From Rhodospirillales bacterium (GTDB lineage Bacteria; Pseudomonadota; Alphaproteobacteria; Rhodospirillales; Casp-alpha2): a DNA stretch of 9,418 nucleotides. The position numbers and the translations under genes are program-made. Under the pieces are notes generated by a model, which saw only the letters and a program-made list of their open reading frames with translations, made no database searches and was not told where the DNA came from. Below, piece by piece: positions 7,046 to 9,418 of this stretch. The stretch's first letter is position 1; each line of letters begins with the position of its first letter. The stretch is from the NCBI GenBank assembly GCA_018664265.1, contig JABJOR010000536.1, positions 1 to 9,418 on the forward strand. The letters run 5' to 3'.

Positions 7046-7633
7046 TCACTCCAGATCATCGGCGTTGATGGACCGCAAATCTTGTCCGGCGTCAACATAG
7101 TCCTGGGACAGCTTGACATAGGTTGGCCAGATATAGTCCAGCATGCTTTGTTCTTTGTCACCGGTAGCGCGTAATTTACGGGCCGGAGAGCCAGCCCACA
7201 GTTCGCCTTCGCCGACATGCTTGCCCGGAGCAACAAGAGCACCAGCTGCAACCAGTGCACCACTTTCGACCACGGCCTTGTCCATGACCGTGGCATTCAT
7301 GCCGATCATGCAGTTATCTTTCAGTGAACAGGCGTGTAACAGGCACAAATGCCCGACGGTCACGTTGTCACCGATGGTGGTGCCACAGGAACGACTATCG
7401 ATGTGAATGATGGTTCCGTCCTGGATGTTGGTGTTCTCACCAATAATGATTTTGTTCATGTCTCCACGGATCATGCAGTTGAACCAGACGCTGCTGTGCG
7501 CGCCAATTTCTACATCACCAATAATCACGGCGTTGGGCGCAATGAAGGCTGTTTCATGAATCTTGGGCATTTTACCGTTATACGGCAAGATTAGACCCGG
7601 CCACTTCGGGTTTGGGGGGGTGTTTTGCGTCAT
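7046..7633 (-). CDS. Gamma-carbonic anhydrase family protein (left-handed beta-helix)
   Basis: This 195-residue cytoplasmic protein has the hexapeptide-repeat pattern of a left-handed parallel beta-helix (about residues 29-150) and a C-terminal helix, as in the trimeric gamma-carbonic anhydrases (Cam, YrdA and PaaY group). The three metal ligands are present: His77 (IIHID), His95 and His100 (GHLCLLHAC). The spacing of 5 between the last two matches Cam His117/His122. RGD (56-58) and the N-terminal GDV region are also conserved. The acidic proton-shuttle loop of archaeal Cam is not evident, as in most bacterial homologues, so catalytic CO2 hydration is uncertain. The ATG at 7633 has GAGG 5 nt upstream. 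The start codon is followed by a run of seven C in codons 5-7. It is the first gene of the probable operon with meaB and the hydroxylase. Confidence 0.93.
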   Translation of the reverse strand: MTQNTPPNPKWPGLILPYNGKMPKIHETAFIAPNAVIIGDVEIGAHSSVWFNCMIRGDMNKIIIGENTNIQDGTIIHIDSRSCGTTIGDNVTVGHLCLLHACSLKDNCMIGMNATVMDKAVVESGALVAAGALVAPGKHVGEGELWAGSPARKLRATGDKEQSMLDYIWPTYVKLSQDYVDAGQDLRSINADDLE

Positions 7634-7780
7634 TGTATCCTCATGGTATCAAGCACGAAGTATTACCGGACTTATACGTATTGGTCATGGGTTTTTTGTG
7701 GTTATTTTGTATTGAACGATTTTTTATGCTAAAAACCATATAATAAAGATGGTATTTTTTGCGCTAATAATCAAGAATCA

Positions 7781-7809
7781 TTGACAGTTGGTTGTGAAAG
7801 AAGTAATTC
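7781..7809 (+). promoter_or_regulatory. Candidate sigma-70 promoter of the DEAD-box helicase gene
   Basis: A perfect -35 box TTGACA lies at 7781-7786. The -10 region is less clear: TAATTC (7804-7809) gives a 17-nt spacer but a poor match, while AGTAAT (7802-7807) matches four of six bases with a 15-nt spacer. Transcription would begin around 7815 and give a leader of about 75-80 nt containing two hairpins. Alphaproteobacterial -10 boxes are often weak, so the -35 carries most of this call. Confidence 0.45.
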
Positions 7810-7822
7810 ACGCATCTTGAAA

Positions 7823-7858
7823 GGTACTTTGTACCCTGTTTAACGGCTATTTTTAGCC
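7823..7858 (+). repeat. Two small hairpins in the helicase 5' leader
   Basis: GGTAC-TTT-GTACC (7823-7835) and GGCTA-TTTT-TAGCC (7845-7858) are two short perfect stems 9 nt apart, ending 34 nt before the helicase ATG. No U-tract follows the second stem, so they are not a classical terminator. Leaders of DEAD-box helicase genes are often structured and can control expression in the cold. Whether these stems do so is unknown. Confidence 0.35.
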
Positions 7859-7892
7859 TTAACGCCGTCATTTGATTGGTTTTGCCAGCTTC

Positions 7893-9418
7893 ATGAGTTT
7901 TTCAGACCTAGGACTTAGCGACGAGCTTCTGCGCGCGGTTAGCGACGCAGGGTACGACACGCCAACACCCATCCAGGAAAAAGCCATCCCTTATGTCTTA
8001 ATGGGACGTGATATTTTCGGATGTGCCCAGACAGGGACTGGTAAAACCGCGTCCTTTACATTGCCCATGTTGGATATTCTTCATCACGGACGGGCCAAGG
8101 CCCGGATGCCGCGCTCGTTGATTTTGGAACCGACCCGTGAATTGGCAGCTCAGGTTGCCGATAATTTCGATACCTATGGTAAATATCAAAAGCTCTCAAA
8201 AGCTTTGTTGATCGGTGGCGAGTCCATGAATGATCAAATCAAGGCCATGGACAACGGTGTTGATGTGTTGATTGCAACACCAGGTCGATTGCTAGATTTG
8301 TTCGAGCGCGGACGTCTGCTGCTGAACGATGTGAAGGTTCTGGTTATTGACGAAGCTGATCGCATGCTTGATATGGGCTTTGTTCCTGATGTCGAGCGCA
8401 TTGTGAGTCTTCTACCCAAAATCAGAACAACCTTGATGTTCTCGGCAACCATGCCGCCTGAAATTCGCAGGCTGGCTGACAAATTCCTGATGAACCCCAA
8501 AGAAATTACTGTTGCAGCACTCTCTTCTTCAGCTGTAACCATTACCCAGGGGCTGGTTATGCTGCCGCGTGGCAGCTCGCAAAAAGAGAAACGCTCAACG
8601 TTGCGGGATTTAATCCGTAAAGATGATGCCAAAAACGCTATTATCTTCTGCAATCGCAAACGCGACGTTAGCATCGTACATCGTTCTATGGTGCGTCACG
8701 GCTTTAATGCCGGGCAGTTGCACGGCGATATGAGCCAGCCGGCACGCATGGAAACCCTGAACAAGTTCAAGGCAGACGAAATTCGTTATCTGGTGTGTAG
8801 CGATGTTGCTGCGCGCGGTCTCGATATTCCGTCCATGAGCCATGTGTTTAACTTTGATGTGCCAACCCATGCAGAAGACTATGTTCACCGTATTGGTCGA
8901 ACAGGCCGGGCCGGACGTCAAGGTCATGCCTATACAATCGCCCTTAATGAGGACCGCAAGTATATCGGTTTCATTGAAAAGCTGATTGGAAAGCCTATCC
9001 CGCCTATTGGAAGCGGCAATGCGCAGAGTGCGCCAGCTACAGATGCTCCTGAAGCACCAAAAGCTGACTCTGAGCCAAAAGAAAAGCACCGGGGGCGTGG
9101 TAACAGACAAGAACGCTCTAAAAAGCCGGAACAGGTTCAAGCACAGCCTAAGGCAACAGAACAAACTCAGGCACCTGAAAAGCCTCAGCCTTCTGAACAG
9201 CCTCAGCCACAAGCTCAGGCCCAGCCACAGCAACAACAAAAACCACAAAAACAACAGAAGCAACAGAGCAAGCGTTCCTCAAGACGCAGACCCTCTCCCC
9301 AGGATGAAGTTGGTGTTTTGCCGAATATTCAGGTTAAGGGTATGGGGGAATACACCCCAGCGTTTTTGCTGAGACCGATTATGCTGCCAAAAGACGATAA
9401 AGAAGAAAAAGAAGAAAA
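7893..9418 (+). CDS. DEAD-box ATP-dependent RNA helicase, RhlE/DeaD-like (3' end outside window)
   Basis: This enzyme unwinds RNA duplexes using ATP, in ribosome assembly, RNA decay or cold adaptation. All core motifs are present in 508 visible codons: Q-motif Phe and Gln28 (TPTPIQ), motif I AQTGTGKT (45-52), PTREL (80-84), TPGR (129-132), DEAD (153-156), SAT (184-186), IIFCNRK (250-256), SDVAARGLD (303-311) and HRIGRTGRAGR (332-342). After about residue 372 a disordered tail follows. It has a basic RGRGNRQERSKK patch (400-411), then a Gln/Pro/Lys-rich segment (412-460), a KRSSRRR patch, a short ordered-looking stretch (GEYTPAFLLRPI) and a Lys/Glu-rich end. No stop is reached. The ATG at 7893 begins the family-typical FSDLGLSDELL; no clear Shine-Dalgarno precedes it. 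The gene is divergent from the carbonic anhydrase operon. Confidence 0.96.
   Translation, partial: MSFSDLGLSDELLRAVSDAGYDTPTPIQEKAIPYVLMGRDIFGCAQTGTGKTASFTLPMLDILHHGRAKARMPRSLILEPTRELAAQVADNFDTYGKYQKLSKALLIGGESMNDQIKAMDNGVDVLIATPGRLLDLFERGRLLLNDVKVLVIDEADRMLDMGFVPDVERIVSLLPKIRTTLMFSATMPPEIRRLADKFLMNPKEITVAALSSSAVTITQGLVMLPRGSSQKEKRSTLRDLIRKDDAKNAIIFCNRKRDVSIVHRSMVRHGFNAGQLHGDMSQPARMETLNKFKADEIRYLVCSDVAARGLDIPSMSHVFNFDVPTHAEDYVHRIGRTGRAGRQGHAYTIALNEDRKYIGFIEKLIGKPIPPIGSGNAQSAPATDAPEAPKADSEPKEKHRGRGNRQERSKKPEQVQAQPKATEQTQAPEKPQPSEQPQPQAQAQPQQQQKPQKQQKQQSKRSSRRRPSPQDEVGVLPNIQVKGMGEYTPAFLLRPIMLPKDDKEEKEE

Larger units (their letters stand above)
7634..7892. other. Divergent intergenic region, carbonic anhydrase operon / helicase
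   Basis: This 259-nt region is AT-rich and holds no gene. On the plus side are the helicase promoter candidate and leader hairpins, listed separately. On the minus side no convincing promoter for the carbonic anhydrase operon was found. An isolated TATTAT lies near the middle on the minus strand, and the palindrome ATACGTAT (7674-7681) sits about 40 nt before the operon start and could be an operator. A perfect TATAAT at 7739-7744 (plus) lacks a partner -35 at proper spacing. Confidence 0.5.

Noticed and set aside
7739..7744. Perfect TATAAT on the plus strand upstream of the helicase
   Set aside because: The nearest -35-like box (TTGAAC, 7712-7717) is 21 nt away, too far, and TTGACA downstream is a better candidate.
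7735..7758. ACCAT/ATGGT stem followed by a T-run as an intrinsic terminator
   Set aside because: The stem is only 5 bp and AT-rich, and no upstream plus-strand gene would need termination there.
8610..9263. Leu/Arg-rich 217-codon open frame antisense to the helicase, looking like a membrane protein at its N-terminus
   Set aside because: The Leu-rich part is the antisense reading of the Gln/Lys-rich helicase tail. The sense frame is an intact DEAD-box protein with all motifs.
1..9418. A hidden mobile element, CRISPR array, toxin-antitoxin or defence cassette
   Set aside because: No transposase, integrase, nuclease or reverse transcriptase gene and no spaced direct repeats or terminal repeats were seen. 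All long frames belong to common chromosomal families.

Overview
The window reads as an ordinary stretch of an alphaproteobacterial chromosome, most likely from the Rhodospirillales or a relative. That placement is inferred from the style of the proteins: a class I PHA synthase, a MeaB-type GTPase, a gamma-carbonic anhydrase and a VPDAVNPVEWY-type lipoprotein. Base composition was not measured but looks close to half G+C. There is no tRNA, rRNA, CRISPR array, transposase, integrase or phage gene, and codon use shows no obvious island.

Layout, left to right. (1) Positions 1-686, minus strand: the N-terminal part of a lipoprotein with a Pro/Ala/Glu-rich linker, cut by the window edge. (2) Positions 687-1182: a divergent regulatory region with a plausible minus-strand promoter for the lipoprotein and two clear inverted repeats in front of phaC. 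(3) Positions 1183-4969, plus strand: phaC (class I poly-hydroxyalkanoate synthase), a RimJ/RimL-type GNAT acetyltransferase and a 12-TM MFS transporter. Gaps are 23 and 5 nt, so this is a probable operon. (4) Positions 7633 down to 4975, minus strand: gamma-carbonic anhydrase family protein, then MeaB GTPase (TTG start, 6 nt downstream), then a membrane fatty acid hydroxylase/sterol desaturase family protein (61 nt downstream). This is a second probable operon, convergent with the first and only 5 nt away from it. (5) Positions 7634-7892: a divergent intergenic region with a TTGACA-type promoter and two small hairpins. (6) Positions 7893-9418, plus strand: a DEAD-box RNA helicase of the RhlE/DeaD type with a long Gln/Pro/Lys-rich tail, still open at the window end.

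How the genes may work together. PhaC polymerises (R)-3-hydroxyacyl-CoA into storage granules. MeaB protects and loads a B12-dependent acyl-CoA mutase, which belongs to propionyl-/methylmalonyl-CoA and ethylmalonyl-CoA metabolism; that metabolism shares intermediates with PHA turnover. The metabolic link is inference: no mutase gene is in view, and the GNAT, MFS and hydroxylase substrates cannot be read from sequence.

I found no convincing undescribed system. The most unusual item is a perfect 15-bp inverted repeat that covers the annotated start codon of the hydroxylase gene and contains a five-codon mini-ORF. Next are the paired palindromes ahead of phaC.
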